24,140 bases of DNA from Rohdeia sp044358925 (GCA_044358925.1 JBIKNC010000040.1:1-24140), one strand, 5' to 3'; positions 8,397 to 16,390 are shown, numbered from the stretch's first letter. Numbers and translations: made by a program. Notes: a model not told the origin generated them from the sequence alone.

Positions 8397-9542
8397 ATGG
8401 CCGTCGTTCGCACCGAATCGAAGTTCCGCATCATCGTCGTCGACGACTCGGTCATCGATCGCGAGATCCTCGTCGCGTTCCTGACCGATCAGCCCGGCGT
8501 CGAAGTGGTCGCGGTCGCTCGCAATGGTGTCGAGGCGCTCGACAGACTCACGAAGGTGCGCGCCGATGCGCTGCTCATCGATCTCGCGATGCCGAGCATG
8601 GACGGCATCGAGCTGCTGAGGCGGGTGCGCCAACAGCACCCCGCGATCTCGGTGCTCGTGGTCAGTGGCTCCGATTCACAGGACGAAATCCGACGCGTGT
8701 TGCAGAGCGGCGCCATGGCCGTCGTTCGCAAGCCCGGCAGCACGGCGGCGATCACGCCGCAGGTGTTCCGACGCGAACTGGAGGTCGGCTTGGCGCAGCT
8801 CATGGCCGTCTCGACGGGTGCGACGGCTGCGTCGACGCCCGGAGCGGCGAGTCCAGTGCTGTCCCCGAATTCAGTCGCGGCGATCGCCGCGAACGACGCT
8901 TCCTCGGCAGCGCCGAGCGACGCGCGCCTCGAAGTCATGGAACGCGGCGGTTTGCCTCGCTCGAGGTCCGAACTCGTCGTCATCGGCGCGTCCACGGGCG
9001 GGCCGGACGCGCTGCACCACTTCTTCTCGAAACTGCCCACGACCTATCGCTTGCCGACGTTGATCGTGCAGCACATGCCGCCCGTGTTCACGACTCAGTT
9101 CGCGAAGCGTCTCGATGCGATTTCCCACCTCGAGATCCGCGAGGTGCAGGGTGGTGAGCCTCTCGAAGAGGGGCGCGCCTATCTCGCACCGGGAGGCAAA
9201 CACATCGTCGTGACACGTCGCCCCGGATCGCCGCTCGGCACCGTCGTGCTCCACGACGGTCCGCCCGAGAACTCGTGCAAACCGGCTGTCGATCCGTTGT
9301 TCCGCTCGGCGGCGGAGCTCTACGGATCCGGGCTCGTCGGCGTCGTCTTCACCGGGATGGGCAGCGACGGGCAACTGGGCTGTCGCGCCATCCAGGCCGC
9401 GGGCGGCTGGGTGATGGTGCAGGACCAACCGACCAGCGTCGTTTGGGGCATGCCGGGCTACGTCGCTCGCGACGGGCAGGCGAACTGCATCCTCCCTCTC
9501 GACCGCATGGCTCCCGAACTCGCTCGCATCGTCGCCCGGTGA
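8397..9542 (+). CDS. cheB: Chemotaxis protein-glutamate methylesterase/deamidase CheB
   Basis: 381 residues. An N-terminal receiver domain covers about 10-125, with acidic pocket IIVVDDS, phosphoacceptor Asp62 in LLIDLAMPSMDG, and VVRKP with the conserved Lys. A low-complexity Ala/Ser/Thr linker runs from about 135 to 185. The C-terminal methylesterase domain is at about 190-380 with the catalytic triad: Ser199 in GASTGGPDAL, His226 in VQHMPP and Asp324 in FTGMGSDG. It removes methyl groups from, or deamidates, glutamyl residues of the chemoreceptor once phosphorylated by CheA, resetting receptor sensitivity. The linker is longer than in enteric CheB. ATG 8397 lies just before the receiver and no strong SD is seen. 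The gene lies between its likely substrate, the PAS chemoreceptor, and cheR. It carries the only intact receiver domain in this chemosensory cluster. Confidence 0.96.
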   Translation: MAVVRTESKFRIIVVDDSVIDREILVAFLTDQPGVEVVAVARNGVEALDRLTKVRADALLIDLAMPSMDGIELLRRVRQQHPAISVLVVSGSDSQDEIRRVLQSGAMAVVRKPGSTAAITPQVFRRELEVGLAQLMAVSTGATAASTPGAASPVLSPNSVAAIAANDASSAAPSDARLEVMERGGLPRSRSELVVIGASTGGPDALHHFFSKLPTTYRLPTLIVQHMPPVFTTQFAKRLDAISHLEIREVQGGEPLEEGRAYLAPGGKHIVVTRRPGSPLGTVVLHDGPPENSCKPAVDPLFRSAAELYGSGLVGVVFTGMGSDGQLGCRAIQAAGGWVMVQDQPTSVVWGMPGYVARDGQANCILPLDRMAPELARIVAR

Positions 9543-9588
9543 CCGCCATGAACGCATCGAACCGGCCCTTCCACCCGAGGGAACTCTC

Positions 9589-10422
9589 GTGACCTTGACC
9601 AAGGACGATCTCGACTACGTCGCGCGCCTCGTCCACGAGGACGCCGGCATCGTCATCGACGCGAGCAAAGGCTATCTGGTCCTGGACCGCCTCGACTCCG
9701 TCGCGCGTCGCGCGGGGCTGGACAGTGTCGCGTCGCTCGTGCGCGAGCTGCGCGGACCGCTCGGTCGCCGACTTCACGAGAACGTGGTCGAGGCGCTCAC
9801 CACGAACGAGACGCTCTTCTTCCGCGACGACGTGCCCTTCGAGACACTCGCGAAGACCGTGTTGCCGTGGTTCAGCAAGCAGCGTCGCGAGTCGCGGCGG
9901 CTCTCTGTTTGGTGCGCCGCAGCATCGACGGGGCAGGAGCCCTACAGCATCGCGATGACAATGCGCGACGCCTTGGTGTCGAGTGAGCTGTGGCACCTGT
10001 CGATACTCGCCACCGACATTTCACCTGCGGCGCTCGAGCGTGCACGCGCGGGCCGCTACACCTCGTTCGACATCGGCCGCGGGTTGCCCGAGGCGATGAA
10101 GCGCCGTTGGTTCGAGCAGGACGGCCGTGACTGGGTCCTGCGTGAAGAGCTCCGTCGAATGGTCGACTTCAAGCGCTTCAACCTGCTCCAGTCCGAGCAG
10201 CAGACCGGGCCGTTCGACTTGATCTTCGTGCGCAACGTGCTCATCTACTTCGACCTCGAGACCAAGTCGAGGATCCTGCGCGCGATGACCCGCGCGCTGG
10301 CTCCGGACGGACTACTCGTGCTCGGAGCGGGGGAGTCGATCCTCAAGCTGGGCGTGGACCTCGTGCGCTGCGCCAATCTGCCGGGCGCGTACTACGCGAA
10401 GCCCGGGCACCCGTTGCTCTGA
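9589..10422 (+). CDS. cheR: Chemotaxis protein methyltransferase CheR
   Basis: 277 residues, normal length for CheR. The start is GTG 9589 with a good SD (gaggga, 9577-9582). An ATG at 9549 is in another frame. An N-terminal helical domain covers about 1-75. TTNETLFFRD follows, containing the conserved Asn-Glu-Thr and Phe-Arg of the family. The AdoMet-binding domain has WCAAASTGQEPYS at 108-120 (the family usually has a Cys before STG; here Ala112), then ATDIS, then FVRNVLIYFD. It methylates glutamates of chemoreceptors using S-adenosylmethionine and opposes the CheB encoded 46 bp upstream. No C-terminal TPR is present. It ends the chemosensory cluster; the next gene is separated by 81 bp and looks unrelated. 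Confidence 0.96.
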   Translation: MTLTKDDLDYVARLVHEDAGIVIDASKGYLVLDRLDSVARRAGLDSVASLVRELRGPLGRRLHENVVEALTTNETLFFRDDVPFETLAKTVLPWFSKQRRESRRLSVWCAAASTGQEPYSIAMTMRDALVSSELWHLSILATDISPAALERARAGRYTSFDIGRGLPEAMKRRWFEQDGRDWVLREELRRMVDFKRFNLLQSEQQTGPFDLIFVRNVLIYFDLETKSRILRAMTRALAPDGLLVLGAGESILKLGVDLVRCANLPGAYYAKPGHPLL

Positions 10423-10503
10423 CCCGACGCCGGAGTTCCAATGGAGCGATCGGCGCCGGCGCGGCCACGTTGCGGCGGCGGTCGCGCATGGAATGATGTG
10501 CAC

Positions 10504-11025
10504 ATGCGCAGCGCCGGAACGTGTTTGCTGCTCGTGCTATTCGTCGTCTCCGGCTGCGGTGAGCCGCCGCGTCGAGCACCGTTCGGCTCGCCGCCCGCCG
10601 CCGACGCGAACGCGGGCCCCCAACCGACGGCCGCGAGGTCGGACGCCGAGCCGATTCGCATCAGCGGCGTCGTCGAACTCCACGGCGCGCTCGCGCAACC
10701 GCCGGTCGACGCCGCGTTGTTCGTCAGCGTCAAACCGCGCCAAGGAGAGTTCGCATCGGTGCCTTCGCTGACGAGGCGCATCGATCTCGCCGGGCTCGCG
10801 AGCGGCACGGCGGGCGTGCTGCGCGTGCCGTTCGAATTGACCGGCGCGGACACCATGGCGGGGGCGCCGCCGCTCAGCGCGTCGAAGCTGCCGCCGACGT
10901 TCGACGTCGAGGCGCTCTACGACCCGACGGGCGGGCTGCGCGACAAGGAGCGGCTCGTGCGGCAGCGCGTCCCCGTCGACGGGGTTTCAGCGGCGGGCGT
11001 GACGGTCGTGCTGCGCGCCGACTGA
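10504..11025 (+). CDS. Small lipoprotein of unknown function
   Basis: 173 residues from ATG 10504, chosen because it begins a lipoprotein signal peptide: hydrophobic residues 8-15, then lipobox V-S-G-Cys18. An upstream in-frame start at 10441 would bury the signal. A Pro/Ala-rich tether follows to about residue 45. Then comes one globular, probably beta-sandwich domain (ISGVVELHGAL, AALFVSVKP, LRVPFELTGADTM, TFDVEALYDPTGGL). The strand pattern recalls the periplasmic C-terminal domain of cytochrome c biogenesis factor CcmH/CcmI. That resemblance is only topological and I would not name it on this basis. No catalytic motif was seen. It should be anchored to a membrane facing the periplasm. Its neighbours, cheR and an acyl-CoA dehydrogenase, give no functional clue. 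Confidence 0.75.
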   Translation: MRSAGTCLLLVLFVVSGCGEPPRRAPFGSPPAADANAGPQPTAARSDAEPIRISGVVELHGALAQPPVDAALFVSVKPRQGEFASVPSLTRRIDLAGLASGTAGVLRVPFELTGADTMAGAPPLSASKLPPTFDVEALYDPTGGLRDKERLVRQRVPVDGVSAAGVTVVLRAD

Positions 11026-11069
11026 ACACCGCGCGGTTCCGGCGCGCGAGAGGGGCGAGGGCGGGTTCC

Positions 11070-11075
11070 TATACT
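11070..11075 (+). promoter_or_regulatory. Possible -10 element upstream of the acyl-CoA dehydrogenase gene
   Basis: TATACT matches the bacterial -10 consensus at 5 of 6 positions and stands out in the GC-rich 152-bp gap between the lipoprotein and acyl-CoA dehydrogenase genes. No recognisable -35 lies at standard spacing. It would give a 5' leader of roughly 95 nt. Confidence 0.35.
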
Positions 11076-11177
11076 GTCGGGTGCGGCGCGTCGAGCGCCG
11101 CCGGTAGAAGCGCTGCGCATCGAGCGCCGCGCGCATCAGAACGGTCCGGCCACACGGCCGCCACGACCCACGCGCCC

Positions 11178-12413
11178 ATGCCCCACGACATCCGTTTCTC
11201 TCCGCTCGCTCTCGAACTGCAAGCGAAGGCCCGCGAGATCGCCGAGAAGCACGTTCGCCCGAACGCTGCCAAGTACGACAAGGCTCAGCAGTACAACTTC
11301 GACGCGGCGCGCGCGGTGGCCGAGGCCGGTCTCTTCAAGACCTTCATCCCGAAGGAGTACGGCGGTCACGGAGCCGGTGTGCTGGCCCTCGCGCTCGTGA
11401 CCGAGGAGCTCGCCAAGGCCGACAGCGGCTTCGGTGTGGCCTTCGCGGTGAACGCTCTCGGTTCGTTCCCGATCCTCCTCGGTGGCACCGAGGAGCAGAA
11501 GAAGAAGTGGCTGCCGCAGATCGCGCGCGGCGAGAAGCTCGTCGCCTTCTGCCTCTCCGAGAAGTACGCAGGTTCCGACGCGAGTGGCCTGTCGGTGACG
11601 GCGCGCGACGAAGGTGACCACTGGGTGGTCACCGGCGAGAAGAAGTGGACGACGAACGGCGGCGTCGCCGACATCTACTCGGTCTTCTGCGTCACGGACG
11701 CGACGAGCAAGTCGCGCCGCATCAGCGCGATCGTCGTGGAGAAGGGCACGCCCGGCTTCACGGTCGAGAAGATCGAGGACAAGATGGGCATCCGCTGCGT
11801 GCCCGTCGTCGAGACGCACTTCGACAACGTCAAGGTGCCGAAGGACAACCTCATCGGCGGGCGGCCGGGCAACGGCTTCAAGCACGCGATGATGACGCTC
11901 GACATGGCGCGTCCGGGCGTCGCGGCGCAAGCGGTCGGTGCGGCGCAGGGCGCGCTCGACCTGGCCGTGGTCTACGCGAACCGCCGCAAGCAGTTCGGCG
12001 TGCCGATCGCGAGCCACCAGATGGTGCAGCAGATGCTCGCCAACATGGAGATGAAGACGCAGGCCGCCCGTTGGCTCGTCTACTCCGTCGCAGGCCAGAT
12101 CGATCAGGTCGGACCCGACGGCATCACGCCGCGCGCCGCTTCCGCGAAGTGCTTCGCGACCGACGTCGCGATGGAGGTCGCCACCGATGCCGTCCAGATC
12201 TTCGGCGGCTACGGCTTCATGGAGGACTACCCCATCGCCAAGTTCTTCCGCGACGCGAAGATCCTCCAGATCTACGAGGGCACGAACCAGATCCAGCGGA
12301 TGGTGATCGCGCGCGGCTTGGTGCGCGAGTCGGTCAATCTCACGCACCTCGAGAGCTACATCCCGACCGAGACCCAGCGCACCTACTCCGCTGAACCCGC
12401 GATCAAGGGCTGA
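11178..12413 (+). CDS. Acyl-CoA dehydrogenase (FAD-dependent)
   Basis: 411 residues, slightly longer than the usual 380-390. It has an N-terminal helical domain, then the FAD-contacting middle-domain signature AFCLSEKYAGSDAS and VVTGEKKWTTNGG. The C-terminal helical domain contains RPGVAAQAVGAAQGALD, YANRRKQFG and FGGYGFMEDYP. Glu367 in IYEGTNQIQR is at the position of the catalytic base of short/medium-chain acyl-CoA dehydrogenases. It should oxidise an acyl-CoA to the trans-2-enoyl-CoA, passing electrons to electron-transfer flavoprotein in the cytoplasm. Chain length or branched-chain specificity cannot be read from sequence. The branched-chain-type 2-oxoacid dehydrogenase cluster downstream makes an isovaleryl- or isobutyryl-CoA role conceivable, but a terminator and a sigma factor gene lie between. 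ATG 11178 is the first start in frame with the conserved N-terminus. Confidence 0.93.
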   Translation: MPHDIRFSPLALELQAKAREIAEKHVRPNAAKYDKAQQYNFDAARAVAEAGLFKTFIPKEYGGHGAGVLALALVTEELAKADSGFGVAFAVNALGSFPILLGGTEEQKKKWLPQIARGEKLVAFCLSEKYAGSDASGLSVTARDEGDHWVVTGEKKWTTNGGVADIYSVFCVTDATSKSRRISAIVVEKGTPGFTVEKIEDKMGIRCVPVVETHFDNVKVPKDNLIGGRPGNGFKHAMMTLDMARPGVAAQAVGAAQGALDLAVVYANRRKQFGVPIASHQMVQQMLANMEMKTQAARWLVYSVAGQIDQVGPDGITPRAASAKCFATDVAMEVATDAVQIFGGYGFMEDYPIAKFFRDAKILQIYEGTNQIQRMVIARGLVRESVNLTHLESYIPTETQRTYSAEPAIKG

Positions 12414-12804
12414 CGAGGGGGGTGACCAGCGCCCCCGGTCGCACTAGTCGATCGGTCCAATGGAGGGAGCCCGCCGGCTCCCTCCCGGCGTTTTTTCGGG
12501 ACACTTTGGTCGCTCGGGGCAGCGCTGCACCAACGGACCGTCGGCGCGTCGAATGCGGCGTTCTTCTCCCGTACGAGCCCCTTCGAAGAGCGTCTATCGT
12601 GTCGTAAGTCGCTGTTGCATTGATGTTTGAGGCGCTGTGTCGAAGGCGATGACGGCGCACGTGGTGGGTGATCGCGCCGACTGCTCACCGTGACGGCCCG
12701 AGAATTCGCGGTTATCAGTCTTCGGGCGACCGATCGTCTCCGTAGATCGATGCGCGTCCAGGGGCCGCCGAGCGGCGAACTCCCTGGCACGAAGGAGAAG
12801 CCCC
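12414..12804. other. 391-bp intergenic region with terminator and sigma-factor leader
   Basis: The left part holds the intrinsic terminator at 12462-12497. The remaining 300 bp is less GC-rich than the genes and has no convincing open frame. It probably contains the promoter of the sigma-factor gene. I see TATCGT at 12595-12600 and TTGCAT at 12615-12620, but neither has a partner at correct spacing. A clear SD (aaggag, 12792-12797) lies at its right end. Confidence 0.5.
12462..12497 (+). terminator. Strong rho-independent terminator after the acyl-CoA dehydrogenase gene
   Basis: A perfect 10-bp stem, ggagggagcc (12462-12471) and ggctccctcc (12476-12485), has a 4-nt cgcc loop and is followed by cggcg and six T residues at 12491-12496. 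It lies 48 nt after the acyl-CoA dehydrogenase stop and separates that transcript from the sigma-factor gene. Confidence 0.92.
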
Positions 12805-13947
12805 ATGAAGACCAAGTTCCTACGGCTCGAAGACCTCGACCGTCACCTCGATGCGCTCGCCGCGGACCCGGAAGGGTTCCTCGCGGGCTGTCGAGACTTG
12901 GCGCGCAGCCTCGACGCCGATGGTGTCGCCCTCGAACGGCCCGATCCGCGCACCTGGCGCGGTTCGGCGGGTCGCGAAGGCAGCGCTGATCCGCTGCGCC
13001 GCGCGATCGACGCGATCGAACTCCAGGATCGCGAAGAAGAGGCCCGCCTCGCCCGGCGCATCGAGTTCGCACGCGAGCGTTACCAAGCGCTGCGCGGGAG
13101 CCTCGGGCTCGCCGAAGACGAGGAGTACAACGATCCGGGCCGGCTCGCCCGCCGCTGGGAGCAGACCAGCGCCCACGATCCGCACGAGTTCGAGCATCAG
13201 CAGCTCGTCCTCCGCGCGGTCGAGTGGCACGCCCTGCGCAGCGAACTGGTCGAGCGCAACCTGTACCTCGTTCCGATCAACGTCGAGCGCTACGTCCACG
13301 GCCCGTCGCTCAAGGCCGACCTCGTCCAGGAGGGCTTCGCGGTCCTCTACCGTGCGGTCGACGGCTTCGACTGGCGCCGCGGGCTCCTGTTCCGCACGTA
13401 CGCGGTGCACTGGCTCAACCAGGCGTTCCGCAGCTACCTCTACAACCACGGCGCGACGGTGCGGGTACCGGTCTACCTCCAGAAGGCGCTGAAGCAGGTC
13501 CACCAGGCCCGCTTCCGTCTGGGTGACATGGAGGCCTCGGACGCCGCCATCGCCAAGGAAGCCGATCTGCCCGAGCACATCGTCACCGCAGCGATCGCGG
13601 CCGCGCGTTCGAGCATGTCGCTCGACGCCGACGTGGGGCGCGACGGCGACGGCAACCGACTCATCGACCTCCTGTCGGACGGCGACACGGGCGACCCGTA
13701 TCGCACCGAACTCGAGGACGTGAGTCTCACGAGCGGGCTCGAGCGAGCGATCGCCGGACTCGACGACCGTGAGTCGCTCATCGTGCGCATGCGCTTCGGT
13801 CTCGGTGAGAGTCGCGAGTACACACTCGCCGAGGTGGCGGAGAAGCTCGGCGTCTCCGTCGAGCGTGTGCGCCAGATCCAGGTGCGCGCGTTGCAGAAGC
13901 TCGACACGCCGTCGCTGCGCCGCGAACTCGCTCCTTACTTGAACTGA
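12805..13947 (+). CDS. Sigma-70 family RNA polymerase sigma factor (group 2/3-like)
   Basis: 380 residues. ATG 12805 follows a clear SD (aaggag, 8-nt spacing). The first 130 residues are acidic and charged and do not resemble region 1.1 of RpoD. Region 2 lies at about 150-215, with LVQEGFAVLYRAVDGFD (2.1/2.2) and LFRTYAVHWLNQAFRSYL (2.3/2.4, with the aromatic residues used in -10 melting). Region 3 follows (VRVPVYLQKAL, DAAIAKEADLPEHI). Region 4 is at about 310-375, with a helix-turn-helix at about 339-366 (YTLAEVAEKLGVSVERVRQIQ) for -35 recognition. The full region 2-3-4 set separates it from ECF sigma factors. It directs RNA polymerase to a promoter subset; the regulon cannot be told. It is preceded by a terminator and a long leader, so it is probably transcribed alone. 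No anti-sigma gene is adjacent. Confidence 0.92.
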   Translation: MKTKFLRLEDLDRHLDALAADPEGFLAGCRDLARSLDADGVALERPDPRTWRGSAGREGSADPLRRAIDAIELQDREEEARLARRIEFARERYQALRGSLGLAEDEEYNDPGRLARRWEQTSAHDPHEFEHQQLVLRAVEWHALRSELVERNLYLVPINVERYVHGPSLKADLVQEGFAVLYRAVDGFDWRRGLLFRTYAVHWLNQAFRSYLYNHGATVRVPVYLQKALKQVHQARFRLGDMEASDAAIAKEADLPEHIVTAAIAAARSSMSLDADVGRDGDGNRLIDLLSDGDTGDPYRTELEDVSLTSGLERAIAGLDDRESLIVRMRFGLGESREYTLAEVAEKLGVSVERVRQIQVRALQKLDTPSLRRELAPYLN

Positions 13948-14077
13948 CACGTGCGTGCGGCCGCGGGAACGAAAGCCCGCGGATCCGCACGCTCTTCTGC
14001 GCCGCGCCGAAACAGCGCGCGCAACGAGCACACCGGACGTGTCGGCCGGGCGCCGAAACCCTCGAGCGTCCCTCGAA

Positions 14078-14112
14078 GCGACCCTCGCTCCCGCCTCGGG
14101 GGCGAGGGTCGC
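14078..14112. other. Long GC-rich hairpin between sigma-factor gene and lipA
   Basis: An 11-bp perfect stem (14078-14088 with 14102-14112, GCGACCCTCGC and its complement) extends inward by a T-G pair and three C-G pairs, leaving a 5-nt loop. There is no T-run; gtgttaccatcg follows, and its TACCAT (14118-14123) could be a -10 for lipA. It may end the sigma-factor transcript or act as a leader structure for lipA 75 nt downstream. The rest of the 240-bp gap shows no gene. Confidence 0.5.
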
Positions 14113-14187
14113 CGTGTTACCATCGCCGCCCCTCGTCGACGACGCAGCATCGCGCTCTCGCCGCGACCGCGAGGAGAGCCGGCCACG

Positions 14188-15198
14188 ATGCTCCGCGACC
14201 ACGAACAGGTGACCGACGGCGAGCCGTCCCAGGGTGCCGATGCACCGGGGCGTGCGAAGCCGCGTTTCGACCGCAAGCCGAGCTGGCTGAAGGTTCCGCT
14301 GCCGGGCGGCGAGGGCTACACGCGGCTCGAGCAGCTCAGCCGGCGCCTCTCGCTGAACACCGTCTGCAAGGAAGCGCGCTGCCCGAACATCGGCGAGTGC
14401 TGGAAGGGCCCGCGGCCGACCATGACGATCATGGTGCTCGGAAACGAGTGCACCCGCCGCTGCCGGTTCTGCGCGGTGAAGACGGTCGACCGCGCAGCCG
14501 CGCCCGATCCCGACGAGCCGCGGCACGTCGGTGAAGCGGTGGCCGAGATGAAACTCGGCTACGTGGTGATCACGTCGGTCGACCGCGACGACCTCCCGGA
14601 CGGCGGCGCCGCCCACTACGCGGAGTGCGTGCGCGAGCTGAAGGAGCGCGCACCCGACACCGTGGTCGAGACGCTCGTGCCCGACTACCGCGGTGAGCCG
14701 CTCGCGACCCTCGTCGCGGCGGGGCCGCACGTGCTCGCGCACAACGTCGAGGTCGTGCCGCGCCTGCAGCGCAAGATCCGCGATCCGCGCTGTTCGTTCG
14801 AGCGCTCCTTGGACACGCTCCGCCAAGCCAAACGCGAACGCGTCGACGTGTTCACGAAGTCGGCGCTGATGGTCGGTCTCGGCGAAACGCACGCCGAACT
14901 CGAAGAGTCGATGCGCCTGCTCCGCTCGGCCGACGTCGACATCCTGACCATCGGCCAGTACCTGCGCCCCACGCCGCGCCACGCGCCGGTGCGCGAGTAC
15001 GTCGAACCGGCGCGCTTCGACGAGCTGCGCGCGCTCGGCGAATCACTCGGATTCGTCTTCGTCGCGGCCGGACCGCTCGTGCGTTCCAGTTACAAGGCCG
15101 CCGAGTTCTTCGCCGAGCGGATGGTTCGCGAACGACGCGCCGGCCGACTCGCTGCACTGCCCGCCGCCTACGACCCGGCCAACGATCTGCGCCGCTGA
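14188..15198 (+). CDS. lipA: Lipoyl synthase LipA (radical SAM)
   Basis: 336 residues. ATG 14188 has an SD-like gaggag 11 nt upstream; an in-frame open extension to 13951 looks non-coding. Both iron-sulfur sites are complete. The auxiliary cluster motif is Cys60-X4-Cys65-X5-Cys71 (CKEARCPNIGEC). The radical-SAM motif is Cys88-X3-Cys92-X2-Cys95 (CTRRCRFC). A C-terminal RSSY motif supplies the Ser that ligates the auxiliary cluster. The enzyme inserts two sulfurs into the octanoyl chain carried on lipoyl domains, consuming S-adenosylmethionine and the auxiliary cluster. It is followed by the E1/E2/E3 genes, whose E2 carries the lipoyl domains that are its substrate, and lipB closes the cluster. 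The stop codon lies inside the first unit of a 13-bp tandem repeat. Confidence 0.97.
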   Translation: MLRDHEQVTDGEPSQGADAPGRAKPRFDRKPSWLKVPLPGGEGYTRLEQLSRRLSLNTVCKEARCPNIGECWKGPRPTMTIMVLGNECTRRCRFCAVKTVDRAAAPDPDEPRHVGEAVAEMKLGYVVITSVDRDDLPDGGAAHYAECVRELKERAPDTVVETLVPDYRGEPLATLVAAGPHVLAHNVEVVPRLQRKIRDPRCSFERSLDTLRQAKRERVDVFTKSALMVGLGETHAELEESMRLLRSADVDILTIGQYLRPTPRHAPVREYVEPARFDELRALGESLGFVFVAAGPLVRSSYKAAEFFAERMVRERRAGRLAALPAAYDPANDLRR

Positions 15199-15258
15199 AC
15201 TGCGCCACTGAACTGCGCCACTGAACTGCGCCACTGAACTGCGCCACTGAACTGCGCA
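15195..15258. repeat. 13-bp tandem repeat at the lipA stop codon
   Basis: Four perfect copies of ctgaactgcgcca (15195-15246) are followed by a fifth lacking one base (15247-15258). The lipA stop TGA (15196-15198) is in the first unit. Because 13 is not a multiple of 3, TGA recurs in every forward frame across the array. It fills almost the whole 73-bp gap between lipA and the first E1-alpha gene. It may be a slippage array or repeated protein-binding site; no spacers, so not a CRISPR. Confidence 0.95.
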
Positions 15259-15271
15259 CTCGAGAACACCG

Positions 15272-16390
15272 ATGAGCCAGACCGCCCCCCTCTCCGTGAT
15301 CGAGCCCGACGGCCGCGTCTTCGGACACGACCCCGCGCTGTCGGACGCCGAACTCGTGCACTGCTACCGCACGATGCTGCTCGTGCGTGCGTTCGACGAG
15401 ATCTGCCTCAAGCTGCAGCGCTCGGGCCGCATCGGCTTCTCGATCCCGAACAAGGGCGTCGAAGCCACACAAGTCGGCGCGGCCTCGTGTCTGCGCAAGA
15501 CGGACTGGATCTTCCCCAGCTACCGCGACTTCGGCATGGCGCTGTACCACGGTGTGAAGCCCGTGGACATGATGCACAACATGTTCGGCAACGCGCGCGA
15601 CACCGCGAAGGGTCGCCAGATGCCGGTGCACTTCTCGTTCGTCGAGCCGATCCGCTTCTTCTCGATCAGCTCGCCCATCGGCACCCACCTGCCGCAAGCG
15701 GTCGGCGCCGCGTTCGCGGCGAAGGAGCGCGGTGAAGACACCGTCGCGCTGTGCAGCTTCGGCGACGGCGGCACGTCGAGCCTCGGTTTCCACTCCGGCC
15801 TCAACTTCGCCGGCGTGTGGAAGGCGCCCGTCGTCTTCCTGTGCCAGAACAACGGCTACGCGATCTCGTGCCCGTCCGAACAGCAGACCGCGTCGGAGGG
15901 CTACGCGATCAAGGGCATCGCGTACGGCATGCCGGGCGTCGTCGTCGACGGCAACGATCTGCTCGCCGTGCGCCAAGCCGTCGGTGATGCGGTCGCTCGC
16001 GCGCGCCGCGGCGACGGTCCGACGATCGTCGAAGCCGTCACGTTCCGCATGGGCGGACACTCGACCTCCGACGATCCGTCGCGCTACGTGCCGAAGGAGC
16101 TGTTCGAGGAGTGGGCCAAGAAGGACCCGGTCGAGCGCTTCGAGAAGCACCTCGCCACGCGCGGCTTGTGGACACCCGCAGTCGGCGCCGCATTGCGCGC
16201 CGAAGTCATGGACGAAGTGCAAGTGGCCGCACGCGAAGCCGAGCAGGTCGGTGTGCCGCCGCTCGAGACGATCTTCTCGGACGTCTACGCGAGTGTGCCC
16301 GAGCACATCCGCGCCCAAGGCGAACGCGCCTTCGAACTGGCGCGTCGCGTCGGTGATCCGCTCGCCGGCGACGGCGCCTTCCCGCTTTGA
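15272..16390 (+). CDS. 2-oxoacid dehydrogenase E1 component, alpha subunit (branched-chain type)
   Basis: 372 residues. It is the thiamine-diphosphate-binding half of a heterotetrameric E1. It has PSYRDFG (Tyr84-Arg85, Arg for the diphosphate), DTAKGRQMP, the ThDP/Mg motif GDG (164-166) followed 26 residues later by Asn193-Asn194, and RMGGHSTSDDPSRY with His263. The last motif, HSTSDD, is the active-site loop typical of branched-chain (BCKDH) E1-alpha; pyruvate dehydrogenase E1-alpha has a different loop. With E1-beta it decarboxylates a 2-oxoacid and reductively acylates the E2 lipoyl group in the cytoplasm. ATG 15272 lies 73 bp after lipA, across the 13-bp repeats. No SD is obvious. The substrate could still be pyruvate or several branched 2-oxoacids. 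The C-terminus GDGAFPL is shared with the second E1-alpha at 19309. Confidence 0.93.
   Translation: MSQTAPLSVIEPDGRVFGHDPALSDAELVHCYRTMLLVRAFDEICLKLQRSGRIGFSIPNKGVEATQVGAASCLRKTDWIFPSYRDFGMALYHGVKPVDMMHNMFGNARDTAKGRQMPVHFSFVEPIRFFSISSPIGTHLPQAVGAAFAAKERGEDTVALCSFGDGGTSSLGFHSGLNFAGVWKAPVVFLCQNNGYAISCPSEQQTASEGYAIKGIAYGMPGVVVDGNDLLAVRQAVGDAVARARRGDGPTIVEAVTFRMGGHSTSDDPSRYVPKELFEEWAKKDPVERFEKHLATRGLWTPAVGAALRAEVMDEVQVAAREAEQVGVPPLETIFSDVYASVPEHIRAQGERAFELARRVGDPLAGDGAFPL

Noticed and set aside
10441..10503. Earlier start for the lipoprotein gene at ATG 10441
   Set aside because: It would place 21 Arg/Gly-rich residues before the lipoprotein signal peptide, which normally begins the protein.
13951..14187. 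N-terminal extension of LipA to 13951
   Set aside because: It would translate the hairpin at 14078-14112 and basic low-complexity sequence; ATG 14188 has an SD and fits LipA length.
15195..15258. CRISPR array
   Set aside because: Direct head-to-tail 13-bp units with no spacers and no cas genes.
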